From the NCBI RefSeq assembly GCF_001083805.1, contig NZ_JXSK01000005.1:62001-126000 (forward strand): DNA of 64,000 bases, read 5' to 3'. The position numbers were made by a program, and so were the translations under genes. Positions within the stretch are counted from its first letter, which is position 1, and every line of letters begins with the position of its first letter. Of the stretch, positions 19,117-28,763 are shown piece by piece. The notes under the pieces are model-generated. The model was given only the letters and a program-made list of their open reading frames with translations, had not been told where the DNA came from and ran no database searches. This DNA comes from Photorhabdus luminescens subsp. luminescens (lineage in GTDB: Bacteria; Pseudomonadota; Gammaproteobacteria; Enterobacterales; Enterobacteriaceae).

Positions 19117-19170
19117 TTAAATGATAATAGTTATTACTTGGATGTTGCTTATTTCCGTCTTACAGTACTG
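19117..19170 (+). promoter_or_regulatory. array promoter with Fur-box-like operator, copy 1
   Basis: TTAAATGATAATAGTTATT at 19117-19135 matches 13 of 19 bases of the Fur consensus. Directly after it TTGGAT and TACAGT hexamers stand 17 bp apart, conserved in all five full-length array promoters. Distance to the start codon is about 75 bp. Confidence 0.45.
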
Positions 19171-19240
19171 CCCACATATATATTGCTATCAGACTGCATA
19201 TATATGTCTTATTTTATAACATAATATAAGGAAGTTAATG

Positions 19241-20830
19241 ATGGAATCGATGATATCTAAAGATAATATTCAATTATTTATCAATAAAATAGATGAGTTG
19301 GTTAATATTGAAAATGAAAAAAAAGGTGGAGCTCTCGCAGTCGCTATTATCCATGATGATAAGATAATTTATCAGCGCCATATTGGGAAAGCTAGCATTG
19401 AACATGCTGTTGATATACAGCCTAATACTAAATTCTATTTAGCGAGCGCTTCAAAACAATTCACGGCTTTTTGCATAGCTTTGCTGGAGAAAGAAGGAAA
19501 ACTCAACGTCAAGGATAAAATCGGACAATATTTGGATTATTTACCCGCGCATTTCTGTGATATTACTATTGAGCATCTTATTCATCATACCAGTGGGTTA
19601 CGGGATGTATTTTTACTTTATAGTCTGGCAGGTAAAAACTCAAGCTTTGACTACTGCAATGCTGATTTAGTGGAAAAACTTATCCAACGACAACAGACAT
19701 TTAACACCCCCACTGGAGAATATTATATTTATAGCAACACAGGCTATTATTTGTTGGGGGAAATTATCAATGTAGTTTCAGGTAAGTCTTTGAAAGAATA
19801 TGCAGAAGAAAATGTTTTCGCTCCATTAGAGATGAAAGATACTATTATCTGTGATGATATAACCGAGATTATCTCTAATCGGGCGATGGGTTACACTTAT
19901 AATCAGAATTCGCAACAGTGGATAAGAAGCGATATCAATAATTCTGTGATGGGTAGTGCAGCGGTTCATTCCACCGTGAATGATTTATGTCGTTGGGCTA
20001 GAGCGTTTTATTCGCCATCTATTGTTAAGGACCTACTGCCTCAATTATCCCGTACACCAGATTTAGATAATGGCAATCGTAACAATTATGCTTACGGTTT
20101 AATTATGGACCAACGTGAAGGGCAAAGGGTAATACAACACAGTGGTACCTATGCTGGCTTTAGAGCTAATGTTTTTATTTTACCAGATGCTAAATTAGGT
20201 ATGGCGATGACTGCTGCAAGCAATGTTAATGTTGGTGAATGGACGGATAAGTATATTGATATATTGTTTAATACCCATGTTGAGCCAGAAAAACCACATT
20301 GCTTAACTAATGATATTGATATCACCGGTATTTTCCGAGGGATAGAGCCTTATCCTTATATTATTACCAAAGAAGATGTTTATTTTTTAGGTGATTTATT
20401 TAAAAAAGGTAACCCGATTATTTTTAACTCTGACGGTTCATTCCAGGAGGAAGGAAGTAAAATTAAGTTCAGACCCGTCATTGAAAATGACAGTGTTATC
20501 GCACTGGAGCATATTGATGAAAATGGTAATGTTTTTTATTTAAAAAAGATGAACGATGAAGATAGTGTCGATATTCAGCTATTGTCAGGGCGCTATTATA
20601 GTCACGAAGCAGAGGCGATAATTAATATTATATCTTCTGGTGATGATATTTATATTGATGGAATTATCCATCCTGTAAAAAAAGAGGCTTTGCGACATAT
20701 TTATGGGAATAGTTATTTCTCTCCCAGTGCTGAATTTGTTATTGATTTTGAACTTGATCCTGATACCAATAAACCTCGTCTTTATATCGGTAATGCACGT
20801 TGCTTGAATATAGAATTTGTTCCAATTTAA
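19241..20830 (+). CDS. serine hydrolase, class C beta-lactamase/PBP-like fold, array copy 1
   Basis: 529-aa protein with an N-terminal beta-lactamase/transpeptidase-like domain (about residues 10-340) and a C-terminal beta-rich domain (about 345-529) starting at DIDITGIFRGIEPYPY. The three active-site motifs are Ser69-A-S-Lys72 (SxxK), Tyr164-S-Asn166 (YxN) and His300-S-Gly302 (the K/H-T/x-G strand). Length and two-domain build fit the EstB / D-aminopeptidase-like branch rather than a true beta-lactamase. No signal peptide is visible, so it should be cytosolic, unlike most penicillin-interacting relatives. The second ATG (19241) of ATGATG has the better spacing from AAGGAAG. It is almost identical to copy 3, pointing to recent duplication. 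Substrate unknown. Confidence 0.88.
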   Translation: MESMISKDNIQLFINKIDELVNIENEKKGGALAVAIIHDDKIIYQRHIGKASIEHAVDIQPNTKFYLASASKQFTAFCIALLEKEGKLNVKDKIGQYLDYLPAHFCDITIEHLIHHTSGLRDVFLLYSLAGKNSSFDYCNADLVEKLIQRQQTFNTPTGEYYIYSNTGYYLLGEIINVVSGKSLKEYAEENVFAPLEMKDTIICDDITEIISNRAMGYTYNQNSQQWIRSDINNSVMGSAAVHSTVNDLCRWARAFYSPSIVKDLLPQLSRTPDLDNGNRNNYAYGLIMDQREGQRVIQHSGTYAGFRANVFILPDAKLGMAMTAASNVNVGEWTDKYIDILFNTHVEPEKPHCLTNDIDITGIFRGIEPYPYIITKEDVYFLGDLFKKGNPIIFNSDGSFQEEGSKIKFRPVIENDSVIALEHIDENGNVFYLKKMNDEDSVDIQLLSGRYYSHEAEAIINIISSGDDIYIDGIIHPVKKEALRHIYGNSYFSPSAEFVIDFELDPDTNKPRLYIGNARCLNIEFVPI

Positions 20831-20933
20831 TGAACTAGTTAGTAAATACAAGTTTAAAATAGCGTTCCGCTAGCAGGATAGAATTAATGCTATTGAGGGA
20901 CTAAAGATATTTTCTATTAAATGCCTTTTGCTC

Positions 20934-20972
20934 CAGACAGAACTATTTATATTTATGTTCTGTCTGTTTTTT
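20934..20972 (+). terminator. array terminator after copy 1
   Basis: CAGACAGAAC...GTTCTGTCTG hairpin plus TTTTTT. It ends only about 10 bp before the ribosome site of copy 2, so copy 2 can be expressed only by read-through or by a promoter that I cannot see. Confidence 0.8.
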
Positions 20973-20993
20973 ATAAATATTAGGAGATTAATG

Positions 20994-22583
20994 ATGAAAC
21001 TGACAATATCCACAGATAATATTAAATTATTTCTCGAGAAAATAGACGAATTAGTTAATGTTGAGAATAAAAAAAAGGGAGGCGCTCTTGCCGTTGCGGT
21101 TACCTACGGCAATAAAACCATTTATCAGCGTTATATCGGGCAAGCTAGTATTGAACATGCTGTGGCTGTAAAACCTAGTACTAAATTCTATTTAGCAAGT
21201 GTTTCAAAACAATTCACGGCTTTTTGCATAGCTTTGCTGGAGAAAGAAGGAAAGCTCAACGTAAAGGATAAAGTCAGACAATACTTGGGTTATTTACCCG
21301 CTCATTTCTCTGATATTACTATTGAACATCTTATTCATCACACCAGCGGGCTACGGGATGTATTTTTACTTTTTGGTTTGGCAGGTAAAAACTCGGATTT
21401 TGACCACTGTCATGTTGATTTAGTAAGAAAACTAATCCGACGACAACAGGCACTTAACGTACCTACTGGGGAATATTATCTTTATAGCAACACGGGCTAT
21501 CATTTATTGGGGGAAATTGTCAGAGTGGTTTCAGGTAAGCCGTTGAAAAAATATGTAGAAGAAAATGTTTTCGTCCCATTAAAGATGAAAGATACCTTTA
21601 TCTACGATGATATAACCGAGATTATCTCCGACAGGGCGATGGGTTACATTTATAATGAGGATTCACAACGATGGATAAGAAGTGATATCAACAATTCTGT
21701 GGTGGGTAGTGCAGGAGTTCACTCCACCGTGAATGATTTGTGTCGTTGGATGAAAGCATTTTATTCACCATCTATTGTTCAGGATCTGTTGCCTCAATTA
21801 TCCCGTATGCCAGATTTAATCAATGGCAATCGCAACAATTATGCTTACGGTTTGATTATCAGTCAACGCGAAGGGCAAACGATAATACAACACAGTGGTG
21901 CTTATGCTGGTTTCAGAACTAATATGTGTATTTTACCGGATGCTAAGTTAGGTATCGTGATAACCGCTGCAATAGGTGTTGATGTTGCTAAATGGGTGGA
22001 TCGGTATATTGATATATTGCTTAATGCCGATTTCGAGCCGAAAAAGCCGCATTACCTAACCAGTGATATTGATATTACTGGTATTTTCCGAGGGATAGAA
22101 TCTTATCCTTATGTTATTACCAAAGAAGATGTTTATTTTTTAGGTAATTTATTCGGAAAAGGTAATCCGATTACTTTTAACTCTGATGGTACATTCCAAG
22201 AGCAAGGAGGTAAGATCCGGTTCAGGACTATTATTGAAAATGACAAGGTTATCGCACTGGAACAGATTGATGAAAATGGTAATGTTTTTTATTTTAAAAG
22301 AATGAATGATGAAGATAGTATTGATATTCAGCTATTGTCAGGGCGCTATTATAGTCACGAAACAGAAGCGATAATTAATGTTATGTCGTCTGGTAAAGAT
22401 ATTTATATTGATGGGATTATCCATCCTATAAAAGAGGAGGTTTTGCGGCATATTTATGGGAATAGTTATTTATCCACAGGAACTAAGCTTATTATTGATT
22501 TTAAGTTTTATCCTGATGAAAATAAATGTCGTCTCTATGTCAGCAATTCGCGTTGCTTGAATTTGGAGTTCATTGCAGTTTAA
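20994..22583 (+). CDS. serine hydrolase, array copy 2
   Basis: 529 aa, same two-domain build as copy 1. Motifs: S-V-S-K at the nucleophile, Y-S-N in YYLYSNTGYHLL, and H-S-G in IIQHSGAYAGF. Compared with copy 1 it has many Lys/Val exchanges (for example MKAFYSPS rather than ARAFYSPS, and VRKLIRRQQAL). The ATG at 20994 has AGGAG seven bases upstream; the frame is open leftwards through the terminator hairpin, which is not credible coding sequence. It lacks the Fur-box promoter and follows the terminator of copy 1 with only about 160 bp between genes. C-terminal domain intact, ending FIAV. Confidence 0.87.
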   Translation: MKLTISTDNIKLFLEKIDELVNVENKKKGGALAVAVTYGNKTIYQRYIGQASIEHAVAVKPSTKFYLASVSKQFTAFCIALLEKEGKLNVKDKVRQYLGYLPAHFSDITIEHLIHHTSGLRDVFLLFGLAGKNSDFDHCHVDLVRKLIRRQQALNVPTGEYYLYSNTGYHLLGEIVRVVSGKPLKKYVEENVFVPLKMKDTFIYDDITEIISDRAMGYIYNEDSQRWIRSDINNSVVGSAGVHSTVNDLCRWMKAFYSPSIVQDLLPQLSRMPDLINGNRNNYAYGLIISQREGQTIIQHSGAYAGFRTNMCILPDAKLGIVITAAIGVDVAKWVDRYIDILLNADFEPKKPHYLTSDIDITGIFRGIESYPYVITKEDVYFLGNLFGKGNPITFNSDGTFQEQGGKIRFRTIIENDKVIALEQIDENGNVFYFKRMNDEDSIDIQLLSGRYYSHETEAIINVMSSGKDIYIDGIIHPIKEEVLRHIYGNSYLSTGTKLIIDFKFYPDENKCRLYVSNSRCLNLEFIAV

Positions 22584-22688
22584 TTGACAGGTTAGTAAAT
22601 ACAAATTTAGGACAGTATTTCGTTAGCAGGATAGGATTGATGCTATTGTGAGAACCAGGAGATATTTTCTACTAATACACTTCATCTT

Positions 22689-22724
22689 AGGCAGAACAGT
22701 TATATTTATGTTCTGCCTGTTTTT
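22689..22724 (+). terminator. array terminator after copy 2
   Basis: AGGCAGAAC...GTTCTGCCT hairpin followed by GTTTTTG; same module as behind the other copies. Confidence 0.75.
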
Positions 22725-22828
22725 GTAAACATTAGATCCTAAAATGATTTCTGAAAGTAAATAAATGTTTATAAAATTTAGTTAATTCTAATTTTTATCC
22801 GCAGTTACTTTGTATTGTCATTCACACA

Positions 22829-22882
22829 TTAAATGATGGTCATTATTACTTGGATATTTCTTGTTTACGTCTTACAGTACTG
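22829..22882 (+). promoter_or_regulatory. array promoter with Fur-box-like operator, copy 3
   Basis: TTAAATGATGGTCATTATT (13 of 19 to the Fur consensus) followed by TTGGAT-17 bp-TACAGT. The arrangement is the same as upstream of copy 1. Confidence 0.42.
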
Positions 22883-22950
22883 CTCATATATATATTGCTA
22901 TCAAGTCGTATATATATTCTGTTTTGTAACCTTAAATAGGGAAGTTCATG

Positions 22951-24540
22951 ATGGAATCGATGATATCTAAAGATAATATTCAGTTGTATATCAATAAAAT
23001 AGATGAGCTGGTTAATATTGAAAATGAAAAAAAAGGTGGAGCTCTTGCAGTTGCTATTATCCATGATGATAAGATAATTTATCAGCGTCATATCGGGCAA
23101 GCTAGTATGGAACATGCTGTTGATATACAGCCTAATACTAAATTCTATTTAGCGAGTACTTCAAAACAATTCACAGCTTTTTGCATAGCGTTACTGGAGA
23201 AAGAAGGAAAGCTCAACGTTAAGGATAAAATCAGACAATATTTGGATTATTTACCCGAACATTTCTCTGATATTACCATTGAGCATCTTATTCATCATAC
23301 CAGTGGGTTACGGGATGTATTTTTACTTTATAGTCTGGCAGGTAAAAACTCAAGTTTTGACTACTGCAATTCTGATTTGATGGAAAAACTGGTCCAACGA
23401 CAACAGACATTTAATGCCCCCGCTGGGGAATATTATATTTATAGCAATACGGGCTATTATTTGTTGGGGGAAATTGTCAACGTGGCTTCAGGTAAGTCGT
23501 TAAGAGAATATGCAGAAGAAAATATTTTCGCGCCATTAAAGATGAAAGATACCATTATCTGTGATGATGTAACCGAGATTATCTCTAATCGGGCGATGGG
23601 TTACACTTATAATCAGAATTCGCAACAGTGGGCAAGAAGCGATATCAATAATTCTGTGATGGGTAGTGCAGCGGTTCATTCCACCGTGAATGATTTATGT
23701 CGTTGGGCTAGAGCGTTTTATTCTCCATCTATTGTTCAGGATCTACTGCCTCAATTATCTCGTACACCAGATTTAAACAATGGCAATCGTAACAATTATG
23801 CTTACGGTTTGATTATCGACCAACGTGAAGGGCAAAGGATAATACAACACAATGGTACCTTTGCTGGCTTCCAAGCGAATATTTGTATTTTACCGGATGC
23901 TAAATTAGGTATGGCGATGACTGCTGCAAGCAATGTTGATGTTGGTGAATGGACGGATAATTATATGGATATCTTGTTTAACACTCATATTGAACCGAAA
24001 AAATCACATTGCCTAACTAATGATATTGATATCACCGGTATTTTCCGCGGGATAGAGCCTTATCCTTATATTATTACCAAAGAAGATTTTTATTTTTTAG
24101 GTGATTTATTTAAAAAAGGTGACCCGATTATTTTTAACTCTGACGGTACGTTCCAGGAGGAAGGAAGTAAAATTCAGTTCAGACCCGTCATCGAAAATGA
24201 CAGTGTTATTGCACTGGAGAATATTGATGAAAATGGTAACGTTTTTTATTTGAAAAAGATGAACGATGAAGATAGTGTCGATATTCAGCTATTGTCAGGT
24301 CGCTATTATAGTCATGAAACAGAGGCGATAATTAATATTATATCTTCTGGTGATGATATTTATATTGATGGGATTATCCATCCTGTAAAAAAAGAGGCTT
24401 TGCGACATATTTATGGCAATAGTTATTTCTCACCTAGTACTGAGTTTGTTATTGATTTTGAATTTGATCTTGATACCAATAAGTATCGTCTTTATATCGG
24501 TAATTCACGCTGCTTGAATGTGGAATTTGTTGCAGTTTAA
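22951..24540 (+). CDS. serine hydrolase, array copy 3
   Basis: 529 aa; the closest relative in the window is copy 1, from which it differs at a few dozen positions by eye. Motifs: S-T-S-K, Y-S-N (YYIYSNTGYYLL) and H-N-G (IIQHNGTFAGF), the only copy with Asn in the third motif. Near-identity with copy 1 extends into the promoter region, so the duplicated unit included upstream DNA. Start: second ATG of ATGATG, with GGGAAG upstream. Cytosolic, no signal peptide. The C-terminal domain carries ITKEDFYFLGDLFKKGDP, with Phe and Asp substitutions not seen in copy 1. Confidence 0.87.
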   Translation: MESMISKDNIQLYINKIDELVNIENEKKGGALAVAIIHDDKIIYQRHIGQASMEHAVDIQPNTKFYLASTSKQFTAFCIALLEKEGKLNVKDKIRQYLDYLPEHFSDITIEHLIHHTSGLRDVFLLYSLAGKNSSFDYCNSDLMEKLVQRQQTFNAPAGEYYIYSNTGYYLLGEIVNVASGKSLREYAEENIFAPLKMKDTIICDDVTEIISNRAMGYTYNQNSQQWARSDINNSVMGSAAVHSTVNDLCRWARAFYSPSIVQDLLPQLSRTPDLNNGNRNNYAYGLIIDQREGQRIIQHNGTFAGFQANICILPDAKLGMAMTAASNVDVGEWTDNYMDILFNTHIEPKKSHCLTNDIDITGIFRGIEPYPYIITKEDFYFLGDLFKKGDPIIFNSDGTFQEEGSKIQFRPVIENDSVIALENIDENGNVFYLKKMNDEDSVDIQLLSGRYYSHETEAIINIISSGDDIYIDGIIHPVKKEALRHIYGNSYFSPSTEFVIDFEFDLDTNKYRLYIGNSRCLNVEFVAV

Positions 24541-24643
24541 TTGGCTAGTTAATAAATACAAATTTAGAATAGCGTTTCACTAGCAGGGTAGTATTAATGC
24601 TATTGAGGGCTTAAAGATATTTTCTATTAGATGCACTTTGTTC

Positions 24644-24683
24644 CAGACAGAACTATTATATTTATGTTCTGTCTGTTTTTTTT
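24644..24683 (+). terminator. array terminator after copy 3
   Basis: CAGACAGAAC...GTTCTGTCTG hairpin followed by eight T residues; the strongest T-run of the series. Confidence 0.8.
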
Positions 24684-24725
24684 AAATATCAGCTTCGGTA
24701 GTTACTTTATATTGCCCTCCATATA

Positions 24726-24780
24726 TTAAATGATAATCATTATCGCTTGGATGTTTCCTATTTACATCTTACAGTACTGC
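24726..24780 (+). promoter_or_regulatory. array promoter with best Fur-box match, copy 4
   Basis: TTAAATGATAATCATTATC at 24726-24744 matches 16 of the 19 Fur consensus bases and is itself an imperfect palindrome. TTGGAT-17 bp-TACAGT follows. An ERIC element now separates this promoter from the gene by an extra 127 bp. Confidence 0.55.
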
Positions 24781-24811
24781 CGGCATATGTATTGCTATTA
24801 GGCTGAATATA

Positions 24812-24938
24812 TATACCCGTTATCTTTCAAGTTGCCTCTTTGTTGGCTGCACTCACTCACCCCGGTCACATAGTTCTCTATGCTCCCGGGGATTCGCTCC
24901 CTTGCCGTCGCGATGCAGCTTGAAATCCATAGGGTATA
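24812..24938 (-). repeat. ERIC element in the leader of copy 4
   Basis: 127 bp, inverted relative to the gene, with TATACCC/GGGTATA ends. The equivalent leader of copy 7 reads GGCTGAATATATATGTTCTGT without an insert, giving a direct empty-site comparison. The transcript of copy 4 should carry the ERIC hairpin in its 5' leader. Confidence 0.93.
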
Positions 24939-24979
24939 TGTTCTGTTTTATAATCTTAAATAAAATAAGGAAATTAATG

Positions 24980-26569
24980 ATGGAATTTACTATATCTACA
25001 GATAAGATTAAGTTGTTTCTCAAGAAGGTAGACGAATTAGTTAATGTTGAGAATAAAAAAAAGGGAGGCGCACTCGCTGTTGCGGTTATCCACGGTAATA
25101 AAACCATTTATCAACGTTATATCGGACAAGCTAGCATTGAACATGCTGTGGCTGTAAAACCTAATACTAAATTCTATTTGGCGAGTGTTTCAAAACAATT
25201 CGCGGCTTTTTGTATTGTTTTGCTAGAAAAAGCAGGGAAGCTTTGCGTCAAGGATAAAGTTGGACAATATTTGGATTATTTCCCCGCAGAATTCTCTGAT
25301 ATTACCATTGAGCATCTTATTCACCATACTAGTGGATTACGGGATGCGTTTGTACTTTATCACCTGGCAGGTAAAAATTCAGACTTTGATCACCGCCATA
25401 TTGATTTGGTGAGAAAGCTGATCCAACGGCAACAAGCACTTAACTTTACGCCTGGGGAATATTATCTTTATAGTAATACGGGCTATTATTTGCTGGCGGA
25501 AATAGTCAGAGTGGTTTCAGGTAAATCGTTAAGAGAATATGCAGAAGAAAAAGTTTTCGCCCCATTAAAGATGAAGGATACCTTTTTCTATGATGATATA
25601 ACCGAGATTATTCCTGATCGGGCGATGGGTTACGCTTATAATGCGGAGTTACACCAGTGGGTAAGAGATGATCTCAACGATGTGGTAGTTGGTGGTGCGG
25701 GGCTTCATTCTACGGTAAATGATTTGTGTCGTTGGATCAGAGCATTTTATTCACCATCCATTGTTCAAGATCTGCTGCCTCAATTATCCCGCACACCAGA
25801 TTTAACCAATGGTAATCGTAATAATTATGCTTACGGTTTTATGATTAGCCAACGAGAAGGACAAAAGATAATACAACACGGTGGCTCCTATACTGGCTTC
25901 AAATCTCATATTTGTATTTTACCGGATGTTAAATTCGGTATCGCGATTACCGCTGCAACAGGTGCTGAGGTTACTGAATGGGTGGAACAGCATATTGATA
26001 TCTTATTTAACACCAAGATTAAGCCAGAAGAGCCACATTGCCTAACTAGTGATATCGATATTACCGGTATTTTCCGAGGGGAAGAACCTTATCCTTATAT
26101 TATTACCAAGGAAGAGACTTATTTGTTAGGTAATTTATTCGAGAAAGGTAACCCGATTATTTTTAACTCTGATGGTACATTCCAAGAGAAAGGCGGTAAA
26201 ATCCGGTTCAGACCTATCATTGAAAATGACAGTGTTATTGCATTGGAACAGATTAATGAAAATAGTAATGTTTTCTATTTTCAAAAGATGGTTGATGACG
26301 GTAGTATCGATATTCAGCGATTGTCAGGGCGTTATTATAGCCATGAAACAGAAGCAACGATAACTGTTTCCGCTTCTGGCGATGGGATTTATATTGATGG
26401 GGTTGTTTATATTGGTAAACAGGAAGTCTTACGGAGGATTTATGGGAATAGTTATTTTTCTCGCAGTACTGAACTGATTATTGATTTTGAATTAGATCCT
26501 GATACCAATAAACTTCATCTTTATATCAGTGATTCACGTTGTTGGAAGATAGAATTCGTTGCAGTTTAA
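24980..26569 (+). CDS. serine hydrolase, array copy 4
   Basis: 529 aa. Motifs: S-V-S-K followed by QFAAFC (the other copies have QFTAFC), Y-S-N in YYLYSNTGYYLL, and H-G-G in IIQHGGSYTGF. From here on the array switches to a second subtype marked by YFPAEFSDITIEHL and LNFTPGEYY, and a C-terminal Trp (CWKIEFVAV) in place of CLN. It belongs with copies 5-8 rather than 1-3. ATG at 24980 with AAGGAAATTA upstream; the longer open frame runs back into the ERIC and is not credible. No signal peptide. Substrate unknown. Confidence 0.87.
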   Translation: MEFTISTDKIKLFLKKVDELVNVENKKKGGALAVAVIHGNKTIYQRYIGQASIEHAVAVKPNTKFYLASVSKQFAAFCIVLLEKAGKLCVKDKVGQYLDYFPAEFSDITIEHLIHHTSGLRDAFVLYHLAGKNSDFDHRHIDLVRKLIQRQQALNFTPGEYYLYSNTGYYLLAEIVRVVSGKSLREYAEEKVFAPLKMKDTFFYDDITEIIPDRAMGYAYNAELHQWVRDDLNDVVVGGAGLHSTVNDLCRWIRAFYSPSIVQDLLPQLSRTPDLTNGNRNNYAYGFMISQREGQKIIQHGGSYTGFKSHICILPDVKFGIAITAATGAEVTEWVEQHIDILFNTKIKPEEPHCLTSDIDITGIFRGEEPYPYIITKEETYLLGNLFEKGNPIIFNSDGTFQEKGGKIRFRPIIENDSVIALEQINENSNVFYFQKMVDDGSIDIQRLSGRYYSHETEATITVSASGDGIYIDGVVYIGKQEVLRRIYGNSYFSRSTELIIDFELDPDTNKLHLYISDSRCWKIEFVAV

Positions 26570-26674
26570 TGTATAAAGTAATAAATTAGAATGAATAACG
26601 CGGCACGGTTATAGCAGGATGGAATTAATGCTATTAAGGGCCTAAAGATATTCCCTATCAGATGCACTTTTTTC

Positions 26675-26712
26675 CAGGCAGAACTATGATATTTATGTTC
26701 TGTCTGTTTTTT
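26675..26712 (+). terminator. array terminator after copy 4
   Basis: CAGGCAGAAC...GTTCTGTCTG hairpin (one G-U pair) followed by TTTTTT. Confidence 0.78.
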
Positions 26713-26752
26713 GCAAACATCAGCTCCCGTAGTTACTTTATATTGCCCTTTA

Positions 26753-26879
26753 TATACCTAATAGATTTCGAGTTGCATCGCGACGGCAAGGGAGCGAATC
26801 CCCGGGAGCATAGAGAACTATGTGACCGGGGTGAGTGAGTGCAGCCAACAAAGAGGCAACTTGAAAGATAACGGGTATA
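26753..26879 (+). repeat. ERIC element abutting the promoter of copy 5
   Basis: 127 bp with TATACC/GGGTATA ends, ending three bases before the Fur-like box of copy 5. Copies 4 and 7 have the uninterrupted sequence CATATATTAAATGAT at the same place, so the insertion point is a TA within TATATA. Confidence 0.93.
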
Positions 26880-26881
26880 TA

Positions 26882-26936
26882 TTAAATGATAGCCATTATC
26901 ACTTGGATGTTTCCTGTTTACGTCTTACAGTATTGC
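26882..26936 (+). promoter_or_regulatory. array promoter with Fur-box-like operator, copy 5
   Basis: TTAAATGATAGCCATTATC (14 of 19 to the Fur consensus), then TTGGAT-17 bp-TACAGT. It survives intact beside the ERIC insertion. Confidence 0.45.
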
Positions 26937-26984
26937 CCGTATATATATGTTCTATTTTATAACCTCAAAATAAGGAAGTTCATG

Positions 26985-28577
26985 ATGGAATCAAAGATAT
27001 CTACTGATAAAATTGAATTATTTCTCAAGAAAATAGACGAACTGGTTAATATTGAAAATAAAAGAAAAGGTGGAGCTCTCGCTGTTGCGGTTATCCACGG
27101 TAATAAAACTATTTATCAGCGCTATATCGGAAAAGCCAACATTGAACACGCTGTTGCTATACAACCTAATACTAAATTCTATTTGGCGAGTGTCTCAAAA
27201 CAATTCACGGCTTTTTGCATAGCCTTATTGGAGAAAGAAGGAAAGATCAGCGTTAAGGATAAAGTTGGACAATATTTAGATTATTTCCCCGCAGAATTCT
27301 CTGATATTACTATTGAGCATCTTATTCACCATACCAGTGGATTACGTGATCAATTTTTACTTTATAGCCTAGCAGGTAAAAATTCAGCCTTTGACCACCG
27401 TCATATTGATTTGGTGAGAAAACTGACGCAACGGCAACAAGCGCTTAATTTTACGCCTGGAGAATATTATCTCTATAGCAACACCGGTTATAATTTAATG
27501 GCGGAAATAGTCAGAGTGGTTTCAGGCCAGTCGCTGAGAGAATATGCAGAAGAACATGTTTTCGCACCATTAAAGATGAAAGATACCTTTTTCTATGATG
27601 ATGCTACCGAGATTATTTTTGACCGGGCGATGGGGTACTCCTATAACGAGGACTCGAACCGATGGATAAGAGAAGATCTCAATGATGCGGCGGTAGGAGG
27701 TTCGGGGCTGTATTCTACAGTGAATGATTTGTGTCGCTGGATGAGAGCGTTTTATTCGCCATCTATTGTTCAGGATCTATTGCCTCAATTATCTCGCACG
27801 CCAGATTTAACTAATGGCAATCGTAACGATTATGCTTATGGTTTTGCGATCAGCCAACGAGAAGGGCAAAAGATAATACGACATGATGGTGGTTATGGTG
27901 GCTTCAGATCAGAAGTTTGTATTTTGCCTGATGCTGAATTAGGTATTGCTGTTACTTCTGCAATGAATACTAATGTCTCTAAGCTTGTTCGACAATGTTT
28001 TGATGTATTGTTTAATCCCAATGGTACTAAACTAGAAAAACAGCCTTGTCTGACTAGTGATATCGATATTACGGGTATATTCAAAGGAATACAACCATAT
28101 CCTTATATTATTACCAAAGAAGATTGCTATTTATTAGGTAATTTATTCGAGAAAGGTAACCCGATTATCTTTAATTCTGATGGAACATTCCAAGAGGAGG
28201 ATGGGAAAATTCGGTTCAGACCTATTATTGAAAATGACAGTGTTATTGCATTGGAGAAAATTAATGAAAATGGCAATGTTTTTTATCTAGATAAGATGAT
28301 TGATGATGGTGGTACCGATATTCAGCTACTGTTAGGATATTATTATAACCACGAAACAGAAGCTGTGCTCACTGTTGCAGCCTCTGGTGATGAGCTTTAT
28401 ATCGATGCAATTATTTCTCCTAAAAGAAAAGAAGTCTTACATCGGGTTTATGGGAATAGTTATTTTTCTCCTAGCACAGAGCTTATTATTGATTTTGAAT
28501 TTGACCCTGACACGAATAAACCTTGCCTTTACCTCAGTAATGGTCGTTGCTGGAAGATAGAATTTGTCGCAGTTTAA
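26985..28577 (+). CDS. serine hydrolase, array copy 5
   Basis: 530 aa, one residue longer than copies 1-4 because of an insertion around NPNGTKLEKQPC between the two domains. Motifs: S-V-S-K, Y-S-N (YYLYSNTGYNLM) and H-D-G (IIRHDGGYGGF). The sugar- or peptide-contacting loops differ from copies 1-3 (SGLYSTVNDLCRWM; GFAISQREGQ). The C-terminal domain is the most diverged of the set (LLLGYYYNHETEAVLTV, and ISPKRKEVLHRVYG), suggesting relaxed or altered function there. ATG at 26985 with AAGGAAGTTC upstream. Cytosolic; substrate unknown. Confidence 0.87.
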   Translation: MESKISTDKIELFLKKIDELVNIENKRKGGALAVAVIHGNKTIYQRYIGKANIEHAVAIQPNTKFYLASVSKQFTAFCIALLEKEGKISVKDKVGQYLDYFPAEFSDITIEHLIHHTSGLRDQFLLYSLAGKNSAFDHRHIDLVRKLTQRQQALNFTPGEYYLYSNTGYNLMAEIVRVVSGQSLREYAEEHVFAPLKMKDTFFYDDATEIIFDRAMGYSYNEDSNRWIREDLNDAAVGGSGLYSTVNDLCRWMRAFYSPSIVQDLLPQLSRTPDLTNGNRNDYAYGFAISQREGQKIIRHDGGYGGFRSEVCILPDAELGIAVTSAMNTNVSKLVRQCFDVLFNPNGTKLEKQPCLTSDIDITGIFKGIQPYPYIITKEDCYLLGNLFEKGNPIIFNSDGTFQEEDGKIRFRPIIENDSVIALEKINENGNVFYLDKMIDDGGTDIQLLLGYYYNHETEAVLTVAASGDELYIDAIISPKRKEVLHRVYGNSYFSPSTELIIDFEFDPDTNKPCLYLSNGRCWKIEFVAV

Positions 28578-28679
28578 TTGACAGGGTTGTGAACGCGAGT
28601 TGAGAATAGTGTTTATCTGGCAGGATGGCGGATTCTATTGAGATCCCCGAGATATTTTCTACCTGACGGACTTTTTCCT

Positions 28680-28710
28680 AGGCAGAACGTCCATATTCAT
28701 GTTCTGCCTT
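28680..28710 (+). terminator. array hairpin after copy 5 (weak)
   Basis: AGGCAGAAC...GTTCTGCCT stem is kept but only two T residues follow, so it should terminate poorly. Copy 6 begins just 54 bp later without its own full promoter, which fits read-through from copy 5. Confidence 0.5.
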
Positions 28711-28763
28711 ACAGGGCTGACTTTATATATCTATTTGTATAAAATTAAATAAGGAAAATAATA

